A DNA stretch of 64,000 nt. Source: Glycomyces sp. NRRL B-16210. Its GTDB lineage: Bacteria > Actinomycetota > Actinomycetes > Mycobacteriales > Micromonosporaceae. Within the stretch, counting starts at the first letter, position 1. Every line of letters starts with the position of its first letter. The notes beneath the pieces were generated by a model. The model saw nothing but the letters and a program-made list of their open reading frames with translations. It was not told where the DNA came from and did no database searches. The stretch covers positions 124,001 to 188,000 of the forward strand of contig NZ_JOGR01000013.1 of assembly GCF_000719515.1 (NCBI RefSeq), read 5' to 3'. Shown here piece after piece: positions 54,056 through 62,962 of the stretch. The position numbers and the translations under genes were made by a program.

Positions 54056-56152
54056 ATGTCTTCGATGGGACCTGCCGGATGGGACGCCATGCGCTCCATG
54101 CGGCGCGCGGACGACCTCAAAGGCGTCACCCTCTCCAGCGGCGTCAAGCGCCGCATCCTCCGCTTCGCCCGGCCCTACCGGCGCGACATCGGATTCTTCC
54201 TCGCCCTGGTGACCGCCATCGCGGCCATCGGCGTCGCCACCCCGGTGCTCGCCGGCGACATCGTCAACGAGCTGACCGGCGCGAACGGCACCCAGCGCGG
54301 GGTGATCACCATCGCGGCGATCATCGCCGGCCTGGCCGCCGTCGAAGGCGCCCTGAACCTCGCCATGCGCTGGTACGGCGCGAAACTCGGCGAGGGCATC
54401 ATCTACGACCTGCGCCGGTCGGTGTTCGACCACATCCAGTCGATGCCGGTCGCGTTCTTCACCCGCTCGCAGACCGGCGCCCTGGTCTCGCGGCTGAACA
54501 ACGACGTCATGGGCGCCCAGCGGGCGTTCACGAGCACCCTCTCCGGGCTCGTCTCCAATGGCATCGCCGTCGCGCTCATCATCGCCGTCATGTTCTTCCA
54601 GTCCTGGCAGATCACCCTGCTGTCGCTGGTGCTCGTCCCGGTGTTCCTCGTCCCCGCCAAGTGGGTCGGCCGCCGCCTCGCGGCGCTCACCAAGGAGAGC
54701 TTCGACCTCAACGCGGCCATGAACACGCAGATGGCCGAGCGGTTCAACGTCGGCGGCGCGATGCTCGTGAAGCTCTTCGGCCGCCCCGAGACCGAGTCCG
54801 ACGAGTTCTCCGGCAAGGCCGACCGCGTGCGCGGGATCGGCATCACGACCGCGATGTACGCGCGGACGTTCATCGTCGCGCTGACCCTCGTCGCCGGGCT
54901 CTCGCAGGCCCTCGCGTACGGGCTCGGCGGCGCCCTGGTGTTCTCCGGGCAGCTGAGCGCCGGCACCGTGGTGACCCTGGCGCTGCTGCTCACGCGCCTG
55001 TACGGGCCGCTGACGGCCCTCTCGAACGTCCGCGTGGACGTCATGAGCGCCCTCGTGAGCTTCCAGCGGGTCTTCGAGGTCCTCGACCTCAAGCCGCTCA
55101 TCCGCGAGGCCGAGGAGGCCAAGGAGCTGCCTTCGGGTGCCGCCTCGGTCGTCTTCCGCGACGTGGACTTCCGCTACCCCGGCCCCGACGAGGTCTCCCT
55201 GGCGAGCCTGGAGGACCTGGCCCGGCCCGACCGCTCCGACAGCGGGCGCCAGATCCTCACGAACGTCTCCTTCGAGGTCGCCCCGGGCGAGCTGGTGGCG
55301 CTCGTCGGCCCTTCGGGCGCCGGCAAGACCACCACCGCGAGCCTGGTGCCGCGCCTGTACGACGTGACCGGCGGCGCGGTGGAGGTCGGCGGTGTCGACG
55401 TGCGCGAGCTGTCCACGGCCTCGCTGACCGAGCACATCGGCATGGTCACCCAGGACGCGCACCTGTTCCACGACACCGTCCGCGAGAACCTCGTGTACGC
55501 CCGGCCCGGAGCGACCGACGAGGAAGTCTGGGAGGCCCTCGACCGGGCGCAGATCGGCACCACCGTGCGCCGCCTCGAATCGGGGCTCGACACGGTGGTG
55601 GGGGAGCGCGGCTACCGGTTCTCCGGCGGCGAGAAGCAGCGGCTCGCGATCGCGCGGGTGCTGCTGAAGGCGCCGCCGATCGTGATCCTCGACGAGGCCA
55701 CCGCCCACCTGGACTCCGAGTCCGAGGCGGCCGTGCAGCGCGCCCTCGACACGGCCCTCGAAGGTCGCACGTCCCTGGTGATCGCCCACCGCCTCTCCAC
55801 GGTCCGCCGCGCCGACCGGATCATCGTCCTGGAGGACGGCGCGGTCGCCGAGTCCGGCACCCACGACGACCTCGTCGCCCGCGGCGGCCTCTACGCGGAG
55901 CTGTACCGGACGCAGTTCGCAGAACGTGGCGGTGTGAACGAGATGCTCAGTGCGGAACGCAGTGGCGCTGACGAGGAGTTCGGCGCAGAGCGAAGCGCCT
56001 CGAACGGTGGGAATGGCACCGAGCCCTGTGGGCCGGATGCCGAACTCACCTTGGTGCAGACCGGACCCGACGCGCCGTTCGGTGCTCTCGACGACGAGTT
56101 CCCCACGGCGCGTGGGGAAGCGACCGGCGAGGTGGGAGCCGGAGCCCGGTGA
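54056..56152 (+). CDS. ABC exporter, fused membrane and ATPase domains
   Basis: 698 residues. Six transmembrane helices of a type I exporter (about 40-330) are followed by the ATPase: Walker A GPSGAGKTTTAS (about 419), signature FSGGEKQRLAIARVLL (about 522), Walker B VILDEATAHLD and H-loop IAHRLSTVRRAD. It is a half-transporter that would dimerise to export lipids, peptides or drugs. Two oddities: a 15-residue charged insert before the Walker A strand (LASLEDLARPDRSDSG), and a 70-residue acidic C-terminal tail (from RGGVNEMLSAERSG) with no family match. AGGAGG stands 6 nt before the ATG. Confidence 0.92.
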   Translation: MSSMGPAGWDAMRSMRRADDLKGVTLSSGVKRRILRFARPYRRDIGFFLALVTAIAAIGVATPVLAGDIVNELTGANGTQRGVITIAAIIAGLAAVEGALNLAMRWYGAKLGEGIIYDLRRSVFDHIQSMPVAFFTRSQTGALVSRLNNDVMGAQRAFTSTLSGLVSNGIAVALIIAVMFFQSWQITLLSLVLVPVFLVPAKWVGRRLAALTKESFDLNAAMNTQMAERFNVGGAMLVKLFGRPETESDEFSGKADRVRGIGITTAMYARTFIVALTLVAGLSQALAYGLGGALVFSGQLSAGTVVTLALLLTRLYGPLTALSNVRVDVMSALVSFQRVFEVLDLKPLIREAEEAKELPSGAASVVFRDVDFRYPGPDEVSLASLEDLARPDRSDSGRQILTNVSFEVAPGELVALVGPSGAGKTTTASLVPRLYDVTGGAVEVGGVDVRELSTASLTEHIGMVTQDAHLFHDTVRENLVYARPGATDEEVWEALDRAQIGTTVRRLESGLDTVVGERGYRFSGGEKQRLAIARVLLKAPPIVILDEATAHLDSESEAAVQRALDTALEGRTSLVIAHRLSTVRRADRIIVLEDGAVAESGTHDDLVARGGLYAELYRTQFAERGGVNEMLSAERSGADEEFGAERSASNGGNGTEPCGPDAELTLVQTGPDAPFGALDDEFPTARGEATGEVGAGAR

Positions 56153-56171
56153 GACCCACCCTCGAAATCAC

Positions 56172-56187
56172 TGTGACACAGACCACA
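56172..56187. promoter_or_regulatory. Crp-like binding site upstream of the cold shock gene
   Basis: TGTGA-CACAGA-CCACA differs at one position from the Crp/GlxR consensus TGTGA-N6-TCACA. TACTGT at 56275-56280 is a possible -10, which would give a leader of about 150 nt, typical for cold shock mRNAs. No gene is seen in 56153-56439. Confidence 0.4.
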
Positions 56188-56439
56188 AAAATGACGGGTT
56201 GACGACGATAATCGCAGCTCAAGTCCCCTGATCTGAGGAAAAACTCGTTCTGGCGGGTTTCAAAAAGGCGAGGGTACTGTAATGTCCAGAGGCCGGTTCG
56301 GTTCAGTTTTCGCCGAATTGGTCAAGCGCCAGCAATGGCGGCACATCTCGGACCGCGACGCCGAGCCGCCCGATCGGGAATCGACCCGGTCAAGGGCGGG
56401 CGGTGGGTCTGAACATCAACATCGCAAGGAAATACAGCA

Positions 56440-56643
56440 ATGGCGCAAGGCACCGTTAAGTGGTTCAACTCCGACAAGGGCTTCGGCTTCATCGCCCCCG
56501 ATGGCGACGGTCCGGACATCTTCGTCCACTTCACTGCGATCACCGGGAACGGCTACCGCTCCCTGGAGGAGAACCAGCGGGTGGAGTTCGACGTCGAACA
56601 GGGCAAGAAGGGTCCGCAGGCCGCTAACCTGCGCGCTCTCTAA
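56440..56643 (+). CDS. cold shock protein
   Basis: 67 residues forming one cold shock (OB-fold) domain that binds single-stranded RNA and DNA. RNP1 is KGFGFIAP (about 13-20) and RNP2 IFVHF (about 27-31), both intact; MAQGTVKWFNSDKGFGFI is the standard start. It works as an RNA chaperone. AAGGA lies before the ATG. Expression is probably controlled through the long 5' leader. A terminator follows 15 nt after the stop. Confidence 0.96.
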   Translation: MAQGTVKWFNSDKGFGFIAPDGDGPDIFVHFTAITGNGYRSLEENQRVEFDVEQGKKGPQAANLRAL

Positions 56644-56657
56644 GCTACTAGTAAGCC

Positions 56658-56693
56658 GAAGCCGCTGCCCTTCACCTGAAGGACAGCGGCTTC
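56658..56693. terminator. terminator after the cold shock gene
   Basis: GAAGCCGCTG / CAGCGGCTTC outer stem with inner CCTTCA-CC-TGAAGG. It lies between convergent genes. Confidence 0.75.
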
Positions 56694-56712
56694 TGTGGTG
56701 CCGAGCTTCGCC

Positions 56713-57903
56713 TCAGCCGGTGTGGTAGCCGCGCAGGTACGTCCCCCCGCTGGACAGGCCCGGCAGCGTCCGCTCGTCCAGCACCGTCCCGTCCTCGCCC
56801 ACGAGGCTCACCACGACCGTGCCGTACTGGTCGTCGGTGACGATCATCGACCCGTCCTCAAGGAACACCACCTGCGCCGACTGCGTCGCGACCGGCAGCT
56901 CCAGCTCGACACCGGTCCGCAAGTCCACGTAGAGGTCGCAGCGGTTCGCGTCCGCTGGATCCGGCGGGACCGGCGACTCGTCCATCTGAAGGCAGGCGCG
57001 GCCCAGATCCGCCGAGATCGCGGACAGGCCCGTGAAATCCTCGGCGTCCGTCCACACCCCTCCCAGCGCCACCCGGCCGCTCCCGTCCGGGCGCATCGCG
57101 ACGCTGAGATCGGCGCTGACGAGGTACTCGCCGTCCGCCGACCACCGCGGCGAGCAGCCGACCTCCGCAGGCAGCGCGAAGGACTCGCCGGTGGTGACAT
57201 CGAGCAGGAACCCGCCCTCGCCCTCGTCGTCGGCGGGTGCGTTGAGCACCACCCGGTTCGAGTCGGGGGACCAGTACGGCTCGCAGCGCGGCCCGAACGT
57301 GCCCAGCTCCGGGACCTCCGCGCCGGTCCCCCCGAGCGTCGCCAGGAACATCGCGCATTCGCCCCCCGCCGAGGTCGCGTAGCGATCGCCGTTCGGGGCC
57401 AGCGCGTACCCGTCGTTCCCGTCGAGCACGTACTCGTGCCCGTCGTCGTCGAAGCGCACGATGCTCGGACTGTCCATGCCGTCGTCGCGCACCTCGAAAT
57501 AGAGCACCTCGGGCAGCGACTGCAAGGGCGCGGACGCCTCCGAGGCGCCCCAGCCGTCCCAGCCGTCGAGCGACCCGCAACCGTGGTCGGTCGAATCGGT
57601 CTCGGGCGCCGATGACTCGGCGGTGGTCTCGACCGGCTCGCTCGGACTCGACACGTCGGTCGGAGAGGCGTCGGTCGCCGACGTGACGGCCGGCGCCGGC
57701 TCCGGCGCCGCGTCGGGGTCGATCAGCGCCGCCGCGCCCACCGATGCCAGAGCGAGCGCGGTGACCGCGCCGACGACCGCGGCGGCCATCCGGCGGCGCC
57801 CGATGGTCCGGGCCCTCTTGAACGCGCCCGCGGCCAGGTCCGCGGAGGGCCCCGGCTCGTCGCCGGCGATGCCTTGCAGCAGTTCGCGAATCGAATCAGG
57901 CAT
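56713..57903 (-). CDS. membrane-anchored beta-propeller-like protein coupled to an ECF sigma factor
   Basis: 396 residues. A cytoplasmic N-terminus (1-38; MPDSIRELLQGIAGDEPGPS) is followed by one transmembrane helix (about 40-60), a Thr/Ser/Pro-rich linker (about 65-105) and an extracytoplasmic domain of repeated beta blades of WD40/TolB kind (YWSPDSNRVVL, RWSADGEYLVS). The ATG is preceded by AGAGGAGAGG, and overlaps the end of the sigma factor gene by 8 nt. This fits a sensor or anti-sigma partner, but the N-terminus lacks the zinc-binding HxxxCxxC of ZAS anti-sigma factors, so the mechanism is open. Confidence 0.8.
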   Translation of the reverse strand: MPDSIRELLQGIAGDEPGPSADLAAGAFKRARTIGRRRMAAAVVGAVTALALASVGAAALIDPDAAPEPAPAVTSATDASPTDVSSPSEPVETTAESSAPETDSTDHGCGSLDGWDGWGASEASAPLQSLPEVLYFEVRDDGMDSPSIVRFDDDGHEYVLDGNDGYALAPNGDRYATSAGGECAMFLATLGGTGAEVPELGTFGPRCEPYWSPDSNRVVLNAPADDEGEGGFLLDVTTGESFALPAEVGCSPRWSADGEYLVSADLSVAMRPDGSGRVALGGVWTDAEDFTGLSAISADLGRACLQMDESPVPPDPADANRCDLYVDLRTGVELELPVATQSAQVVFLEDGSMIVTDDQYGTVVVSLVGEDGTVLDERTLPGLSSGGTYLRGYHTG

Positions 57904-58492
57904 GAGCCTCTCCTCTGGCATTCTCGAACTCCATCTCCCACGGGGCGCGGGGCGTGCCCGGCTCGCCGAGCACCAGTTCGGGGAAGGACCGCCGCAGCCG
58001 CCGCAGTCCGCGCTGGACCCGCGACCGCAGGGTGGTGACCGGGCAGTCCAGGATGGCCGCCGCGCTCGCCTCGGTCTGGTCGTCGAAGTAGCGCAGCACG
58101 ATCGCCGCGCGCTGGCTCGCCGGGAGCGACAGCAGCGCGGCGTGCACCGCGAGCCGCAGGGCCGTGTCGGACTCGTCCGTGCCGCCGGTGTCAGGCCGCT
58201 CGGGCATGGACGCGGTCGCGATCTCGGCGACCTTCGCGCGCCGCCAGCGGCTCACGTGCAGGTGGTACATGGTGCGCCTGGTGTAGGCCTCCGCGTTCGC
58301 CGTGCGGTGCAGGCGCTTCCAGGAACGCCAGGTGCGGGCGAGGGCGTCCTGCACGAGGTCTTCGGCGAGTCCGCGGTCGCCGGTGAGCAGGTACGCCGCG
58401 GCGTACAGCGCCCCCGATCGGGCTCTGACGAACTCCTCGAACTCGCCCTGCCGCGCCGGCGGTACCCCTGACGGGGCGGTCGGTCCGCTCAC
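57896..58492 (-). CDS. SigE-family ECF RNA polymerase sigma factor
   Basis: 198 residues. Region 2 (about 18-85; EFEEFVRARSGALYAAAYLL, then AEDLVQDALARTWRSWKRL, then AYTRRTMYHLHVSRWRRAK) binds the -10 element and core polymerase. Region 4 (about 112-170; LSLPASQRAAIVLRYFDDQT, then AILDCPVTTLRSRVQRGLRRL) reads the -35. Length and sequence match the actinomycete SigE-family ECF group. The gene is GTG-started and overlaps the membrane protein gene downstream. It is divergent from the GNAT array. Its own promoter was not identified. Confidence 0.93.
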   Translation of the reverse strand: MSGPTAPSGVPPARQGEFEEFVRARSGALYAAAYLLTGDRGLAEDLVQDALARTWRSWKRLHRTANAEAYTRRTMYHLHVSRWRRAKVAEIATASMPERPDTGGTDESDTALRLAVHAALLSLPASQRAAIVLRYFDDQTEASAAAILDCPVTTLRSRVQRGLRRLRRSFPELVLGEPGTPRAPWEMEFENARGEAHA

Positions 58493-58611
58493 GATCGGTT
58501 CCGTTCCATGAGAAAAGGTGTGGGTACCTTGCTAGACGGGCCGGACCCCGCGAGGCCGTATCCTCCGAACGGTCGACTGTGCCTGACCGAACGGCCCATG
58601 CGGAAACCTGA

Positions 58612-58640
58612 TTGAACCGAGCGTGCGCGGCAGGCACACT
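58612..58640 (+). promoter_or_regulatory. promoter of the first tandem GNAT gene
   Basis: TTGAAC (58612-58617), 17-nt spacer, CACACT (58635-58640), then 6 nt to the GTG. Confidence 0.55.
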
Positions 58641-58646
58641 GATGCC

Positions 58647-59717
58647 GTGCAGATCATCGAATTCGACAAGGCCGCGCCCGATCTGATCGATCGGGCCTTC
58701 GCCCTCCGCGTCGCGGTACACCGCGCCGACACGCCCGAGAACCCGGCGCCGGTCGAGCGGTTCTTCAAGACCATGTTCACCCACCAATTCCCCGGCCGCG
58801 AGAACCACTGGTTCGCCGCCGTCGAAGCGGGCGACGAAGCCAGCGCCGAGGGCGACAACGAGGCCGACGCCGAGGGCGACCGCCTGGTCGGACTCGCCCG
58901 CGTCGTCTTCCACACCGACGAGAACACCGACTTCGCCATGTTCGACGTGTCCGTGCCGCCCGGCCACCGCCGCCGCGGACACGGGACGGCCCTGATCGAA
59001 CACGTCGAGCGCTTCTGCGCCGAGCGGGGCCGCACCACCATCGCCACCGCCGTCCCGATCTTCTGGGAGGGCGGGCCCGCGCGCGAGGAGATCGGCGCGA
59101 ACGCCCTCGAACGCCGCGGCTACGCCCGCGCGCTCACCCTCGTCAACCGCCGCAGCCCCGTAGCCCCGTTCCCTCCCGAAGAGGAGGCGCGCCGCTTCGA
59201 CGAGGCGCTGGCGAAGGCCGGCGATGCCTACGAGCTGCGCCAATGGTCCGGGCCCGTGCCCGACGACCTGCTCGACACCATGTGCCGCATGGAGACGATG
59301 ATCATGAGCGAGGTCCCCATGGGGGAGCTGGAGCTCGAACCCGAGCGGGTGGACGCCGAGAAGCTGCGCGGGCGCGAGGCCGTGAACCTCGCCGAGGGAC
59401 GCGTCAACGTCCACTCCGTCGCGATCGAGCGCGCCACCGGCGAGGTGGTCGCCTGGACCGAGATCGACACCGACTTCGGCGACTACCCCGACGCCCACCA
59501 GGCCATCACGATCGTCGACCCAGCCCACCGCGGGCACCGCCTCGGGCTGCTCGTCAAGCTCGCGAACCTGCGCCTGCTGCGCGAGCGCTTCGGCCACATC
59601 GAGTGGATCTGGACCGACAACGCCGACATCAACGAGCACATGATCGCCATCAACGAACTCCTCGGAAACACCACCGTGGACGGTTACGCCGAGTACCAGC
59701 GCAAGATCGGGGCCTGA
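58647..59717 (+). CDS. two-domain GNAT acetyltransferase, tandem copy 1
   Basis: 356 residues made of two GNAT folds. The first domain has the acetyl-CoA loop VPPGHRRRGHGTALIEH (about residues 105-121). The second has DPAHRGHRLGLLVKLANLRL (about 291-310), then IWTDNADINEHMIAINELLG. The double-GNAT plan recalls mycothiol synthase MshD, but the second-domain signature is a separate actinobacterial group of unknown substrate. An Ala/Glu/Asp-rich insertion (ASAEGDNEADAEGD, about 62-75) is unique to this copy. GTG at 58647 fits the -10 spacing (leaderless). It is the first of four paralogues in a row; the second starts 4 nt after its stop. Confidence 0.85.
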   Translation: MQIIEFDKAAPDLIDRAFALRVAVHRADTPENPAPVERFFKTMFTHQFPGRENHWFAAVEAGDEASAEGDNEADAEGDRLVGLARVVFHTDENTDFAMFDVSVPPGHRRRGHGTALIEHVERFCAERGRTTIATAVPIFWEGGPAREEIGANALERRGYARALTLVNRRSPVAPFPPEEEARRFDEALAKAGDAYELRQWSGPVPDDLLDTMCRMETMIMSEVPMGELELEPERVDAEKLRGREAVNLAEGRVNVHSVAIERATGEVVAWTEIDTDFGDYPDAHQAITIVDPAHRGHRLGLLVKLANLRLLRERFGHIEWIWTDNADINEHMIAINELLGNTTVDGYAEYQRKIGA

Positions 59718-59721
59718 CCGC

Positions 59722-60738
59722 ATGGAGATCAAGCGCCTCGACCCCGCCGACCGCGACGCCGTCGCACAGGTCAGTGCGCTGTTCGAACGCGTCCGCGAGG
59801 CCGAGACCCCCGAACTCGCGCCGGTCCCCGAACGCCGCTACGCCGACGAGCTCCTCTACCCGCCGCCGGACGGCGAGCACCGCTGCCACACGGTCACTGA
59901 GGCCGGCACCCTGCTCGGCCAGTACTGGATCTACCTGCCGGCCAAGGAGAACCGCCACTACGCCGAAATCGAGCTGGCCGTCGACCCCGCTCATCGCCGC
60001 CGCGGCGTCGGCTCGGCCCTGCTCGACCACATGATCGACCTCGCCCGCCGCGAAGGCCGCACCGAACTGGTCGTCCTCACCCGCGCCGCCTGGGAGGACG
60101 GCCCGAGCCGCCCCGACACCGGCGCGAAGTTCCTGGAGAGACGCGGTTTCAAAGCCGCGCTCACCGAAGTCGACCGCAACCTCCCGATCGCGTCGATCGA
60201 CCCCGCCGAGGAAGCGCTGATGCGGCGGGAGGCGGAAGCCGCCGCGCGCGACTACGAGGTCGTCTCCTGGGTCGGCCGCTGCCCCGACCGGTACCTCGAG
60301 AGCCTCGGCCGGATCGAGTCGCTGATCTTCAGCGAGATCCCCCTCGGCGAGATCGACCTGCGCCCCCGCACCGTCGACGCCGAGTTCATCCGCACCCGCG
60401 AGCGACGCGCCGAAGTCATGGGCGACAACCTGATCCGCACCATCGCCGTCCGCAGGGACACCGGCGAGGTCGCCGCGAACACCGTCCTGTTCACCCACGA
60501 GGGGCAGTCGCACGTCCAACAGGGCATCACCATCGCGGCCCCGGCCCACCGCGGCCACCGCCTCGGCCTGCTCGTCAAGCTCGCGAACCTGCGCCTGCTG
60601 CGCGAGCGCTTCCCGCACACCACCCACATCTGGACCGGCAACGCCGACACCAACGCCAACATGGCCGCCATCAACGACCGGCTCGGATTCCGGCCCGTCG
60701 ACGCCCGGGTCTCCTACCGGCGCGACCTCACCGACTGA
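59722..60738 (+). CDS. two-domain GNAT acetyltransferase, tandem copy 2
   Basis: 338 residues with the same two-GNAT plan. The first loop is VDPAHRRRGVGSALLDHMID (about 90-109), the second APAHRGHRLGLLVKLANLRL, then IWTGNADTNANMAAINDRLG. The N-terminal region (residues 1-60) is the least like the other copies, which suggests a different acceptor substrate. Its ATG is 4 nt after the stop of copy 1, so the two are co-transcribed. Substrate unknown. Confidence 0.85.
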   Translation: MEIKRLDPADRDAVAQVSALFERVREAETPELAPVPERRYADELLYPPPDGEHRCHTVTEAGTLLGQYWIYLPAKENRHYAEIELAVDPAHRRRGVGSALLDHMIDLARREGRTELVVLTRAAWEDGPSRPDTGAKFLERRGFKAALTEVDRNLPIASIDPAEEALMRREAEAAARDYEVVSWVGRCPDRYLESLGRIESLIFSEIPLGEIDLRPRTVDAEFIRTRERRAEVMGDNLIRTIAVRRDTGEVAANTVLFTHEGQSHVQQGITIAAPAHRGHRLGLLVKLANLRLLRERFPHTTHIWTGNADTNANMAAINDRLGFRPVDARVSYRRDLTD

Positions 60739-60811
60739 CACCGGGACCGGCCCCCAGCGGCCGAGCCCACCGCTTTCCACCCGTCTCCACCACTGCCCCA
60801 AGGATCTCCGA

Positions 60812-60817
60812 CATACT
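60812..60817 (+). promoter_or_regulatory. -10 box of leaderless promoter for GNAT copy 3
   Basis: CATACT, 6 nt before the ATG at 60824. No clear -35. Confidence 0.45.
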
Positions 60818-60823
60818 GCTTCG

Positions 60824-61876
60824 ATGGAGATCACCGAACTCGACATCAACGACGAGGGCATCGCCGGCGGCACCCCCGCCGGCGACGCCCTCCTGCACCA
60901 GGTGGCCGACCTCGCGGCCCTCGTCCGCACCGTCGACGCCCCCGACGGTCCCGCCCTCGTCAAGGACTCCTTCCTCGGCGAACTCGCCCACCCCGAAGCG
61001 GGCATCCTCTCGCGCCGCTTCGTCGCGACCGAGGACGGCACCGTCGTCGGCTACCTCGCCATCGACGTCATGGCCGCGGAGAACCCGCAGCTCGCCGCCG
61101 CCGAACTGCTCGTCCACCCCGACCACCGCGGCAGGGGCCACGGCAGCGCCCTGCTCCGGTTCGCCCTCGACCACTGCCGCAGCGAAGGCCGGTCCGTCCT
61201 GGCCTCGGCCACCATCGGCACCTGGAAAGACGGGCCCGAGCGCCCCGACCACGGCTCGAAGTTCCTGGAGCGCAACGGCTTCGAACTCGCGATCGTCAAC
61301 GTGCGGCGCGACTGCCCCGTGGACGCCCTCGACCCCGAGACCGAGCGGCGCCACTGGGACGCGGCCGCCGCCTCCGGGTTCGACTACGAGGTGCGCGGCT
61401 GGACCGGCCCGGCCCCCGAGGACCTGGTGGAATCCCTCGCCCGCATGGAGGCCATGGTCCTCGAAGAGATTCCCCTGGGAGAGCTCGACATGGCCCCCGA
61501 GCAGGTCGACGCCGCGAAGGTCCGCGCCAAGGAGGCCGCGACCGCCGCCCACCGCAAGATCGGGGTCGAGACCGTCGCCGTCCACCGCGCCACCGGCGAA
61601 GTCGTCGCCCACACCCGCTTCGACGCGTTCGCCGACCCCGCCGCCGAGCACTGCCTGCTCAAGATCACGATCGTCGACCCGGCCCACCGTGGCCACCGCC
61701 TCGGCCTGCTCGTCAAACTCGCGAACCTGCGCCTGCTGCGCGAGGCCTTCCCGAACGTCAAGCGGATCTGGACCAGCAACGCCGACGTCAACGAGCACAT
61801 GATCGCCATCAACGACCGCCTCGGCTACCGCCCCGTCGACGCCATCCGCGTCTACCAGCGCCCGATCCGGCCCTGA
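60824..61876 (+). CDS. two-domain GNAT acetyltransferase, tandem copy 3
   Basis: 350 residues. First acetyl-CoA loop VHPDHRGRGHGSALLRFALD (about 101-120); second DPAHRGHRLGLLVKLANLRL, with IWTSNADVNEHMIAINDRLG near the end. Both domains look intact. It has its own start region, 85 bp after copy 2, with a -10 box 6 nt before the ATG and no Shine-Dalgarno. Substrate unknown. Confidence 0.85.
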   Translation: MEITELDINDEGIAGGTPAGDALLHQVADLAALVRTVDAPDGPALVKDSFLGELAHPEAGILSRRFVATEDGTVVGYLAIDVMAAENPQLAAAELLVHPDHRGRGHGSALLRFALDHCRSEGRSVLASATIGTWKDGPERPDHGSKFLERNGFELAIVNVRRDCPVDALDPETERRHWDAAAASGFDYEVRGWTGPAPEDLVESLARMEAMVLEEIPLGELDMAPEQVDAAKVRAKEAATAAHRKIGVETVAVHRATGEVVAHTRFDAFADPAAEHCLLKITIVDPAHRGHRLGLLVKLANLRLLREAFPNVKRIWTSNADVNEHMIAINDRLGYRPVDAIRVYQRPIRP

Positions 61877-61900
61877 GCGGCCGCCGAATCCGAAATTCGC

Positions 61901-61930
61901 TTGCCGCAGGTCATACCCGTTCCTCAAACT
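61901..61930 (+). promoter_or_regulatory. promoter of GNAT copy 4
   Basis: TTGCCG (61901-61906), 18-nt spacer, CAAACT (61925-61930), then 6 nt to the ATG. Confidence 0.5.
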
Positions 61931-61936
61931 GACCAG

Positions 61937-62962
61937 ATGGAAATCATCGAACTCGACCCCGCTGACGGCGACCTCGTCTCCGGCGCCTTCGAGGTGCGCC
62001 GCGCCGCCCACGCGGCCGACTGCCCGGACAACCCGGCGCCGCACTGGGGCAGCTTCGTCAAAGGCCTGATCAACCCCCCGCCCGACGAGGACGAGCGGCA
62101 CTTCGTCGCCGTCGAGGACGGCCGGGTCGTCGGCTGCCTCCACACCGGCCTGCCCAACCGCAGCAACCTCCACTTCGGCTGGGCCGACCTCCATGTGCAC
62201 CCCGACCACCGCCGCCGCGGCCACGGCACCGCCCTCCTGCGCCACTTCCTCGACTTCGGACGCGAGCACGGCCGCACCGAACTCACCCTCGAATCCCTCA
62301 TGACCTGGGAAGACGGCGTCGAACGCAGCGAAGCCGGCCGCCGCCTCCTCGAAAAGCACGGCTTCAAACTCGCCCTCACCTCGATCAACCGCCGCTGCGC
62401 GGTCGACGCCCTCGACCACGACACCGAGCAGGCGCTCCTCGACAAGGCCGCGGCCGCCGCCGGCGAGGATTACGAGATCATCTCCTGGCTCAGGCGCACC
62501 CCCGAGGAACTGGTCGAGACCATGGCCCGCATCGACTCCACGATCCTCGCCGAAGTCCCGCTCGGCGACCTCGAACTCGAACCCGAGACCATCGACGCCG
62601 AGATCAAGAACGCCCGCGCCGACCGCAACGCGGCCATGGGGATCACGCCCGTCCAGACCGTAGCCCGCCACCGCGCGAGCGGCGAGGTCGTCGCCAACAC
62701 CGCCGTGTTCACCAACGACGACCCCGAGTACCCGGACGCGTTCCAGGGCATCACCATCGTCGACCCCGGCCACCGCGGCCACCGGCTCGGCATGCTCCTG
62801 AAGCTCGTCAACCTGCGGCTCGTGCGCGAGCACCGCCCGCAGGTCACCCACATCTGGACCGACAACGCCGACGTCAACGCCCCGATGATCGACATCAACG
62901 TCACCCTCGGGTACGAGATCGTCGACGCCTTCGGCGAATACCAGATCAAGCTCGCCGGCTGA
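61937..62962 (+). CDS. two-domain GNAT acetyltransferase, tandem copy 4
   Basis: 341 residues. First loop VHPDHRRRGHGTALLRHFLD (about 94-113); second DPGHRGHRLGMLLKLVNLRL, then IWTDNADVNAPMIDINVTLG. The second-domain signature has drifted most in this copy (LLK for LVK, NAPMID for NEHMIA). The ATG at 61937 (MEIIELDPADGD) aligns with the starts of the other copies; an upstream in-frame ATG at 61901 lies inside the promoter. No terminator was found between copy 4 and the helicase gene. Confidence 0.85.
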   Translation: MEIIELDPADGDLVSGAFEVRRAAHAADCPDNPAPHWGSFVKGLINPPPDEDERHFVAVEDGRVVGCLHTGLPNRSNLHFGWADLHVHPDHRRRGHGTALLRHFLDFGREHGRTELTLESLMTWEDGVERSEAGRRLLEKHGFKLALTSINRRCAVDALDHDTEQALLDKAAAAAGEDYEIISWLRRTPEELVETMARIDSTILAEVPLGDLELEPETIDAEIKNARADRNAAMGITPVQTVARHRASGEVVANTAVFTNDDPEYPDAFQGITIVDPGHRGHRLGMLLKLVNLRLVREHRPQVTHIWTDNADVNAPMIDINVTLGYEIVDAFGEYQIKLAG

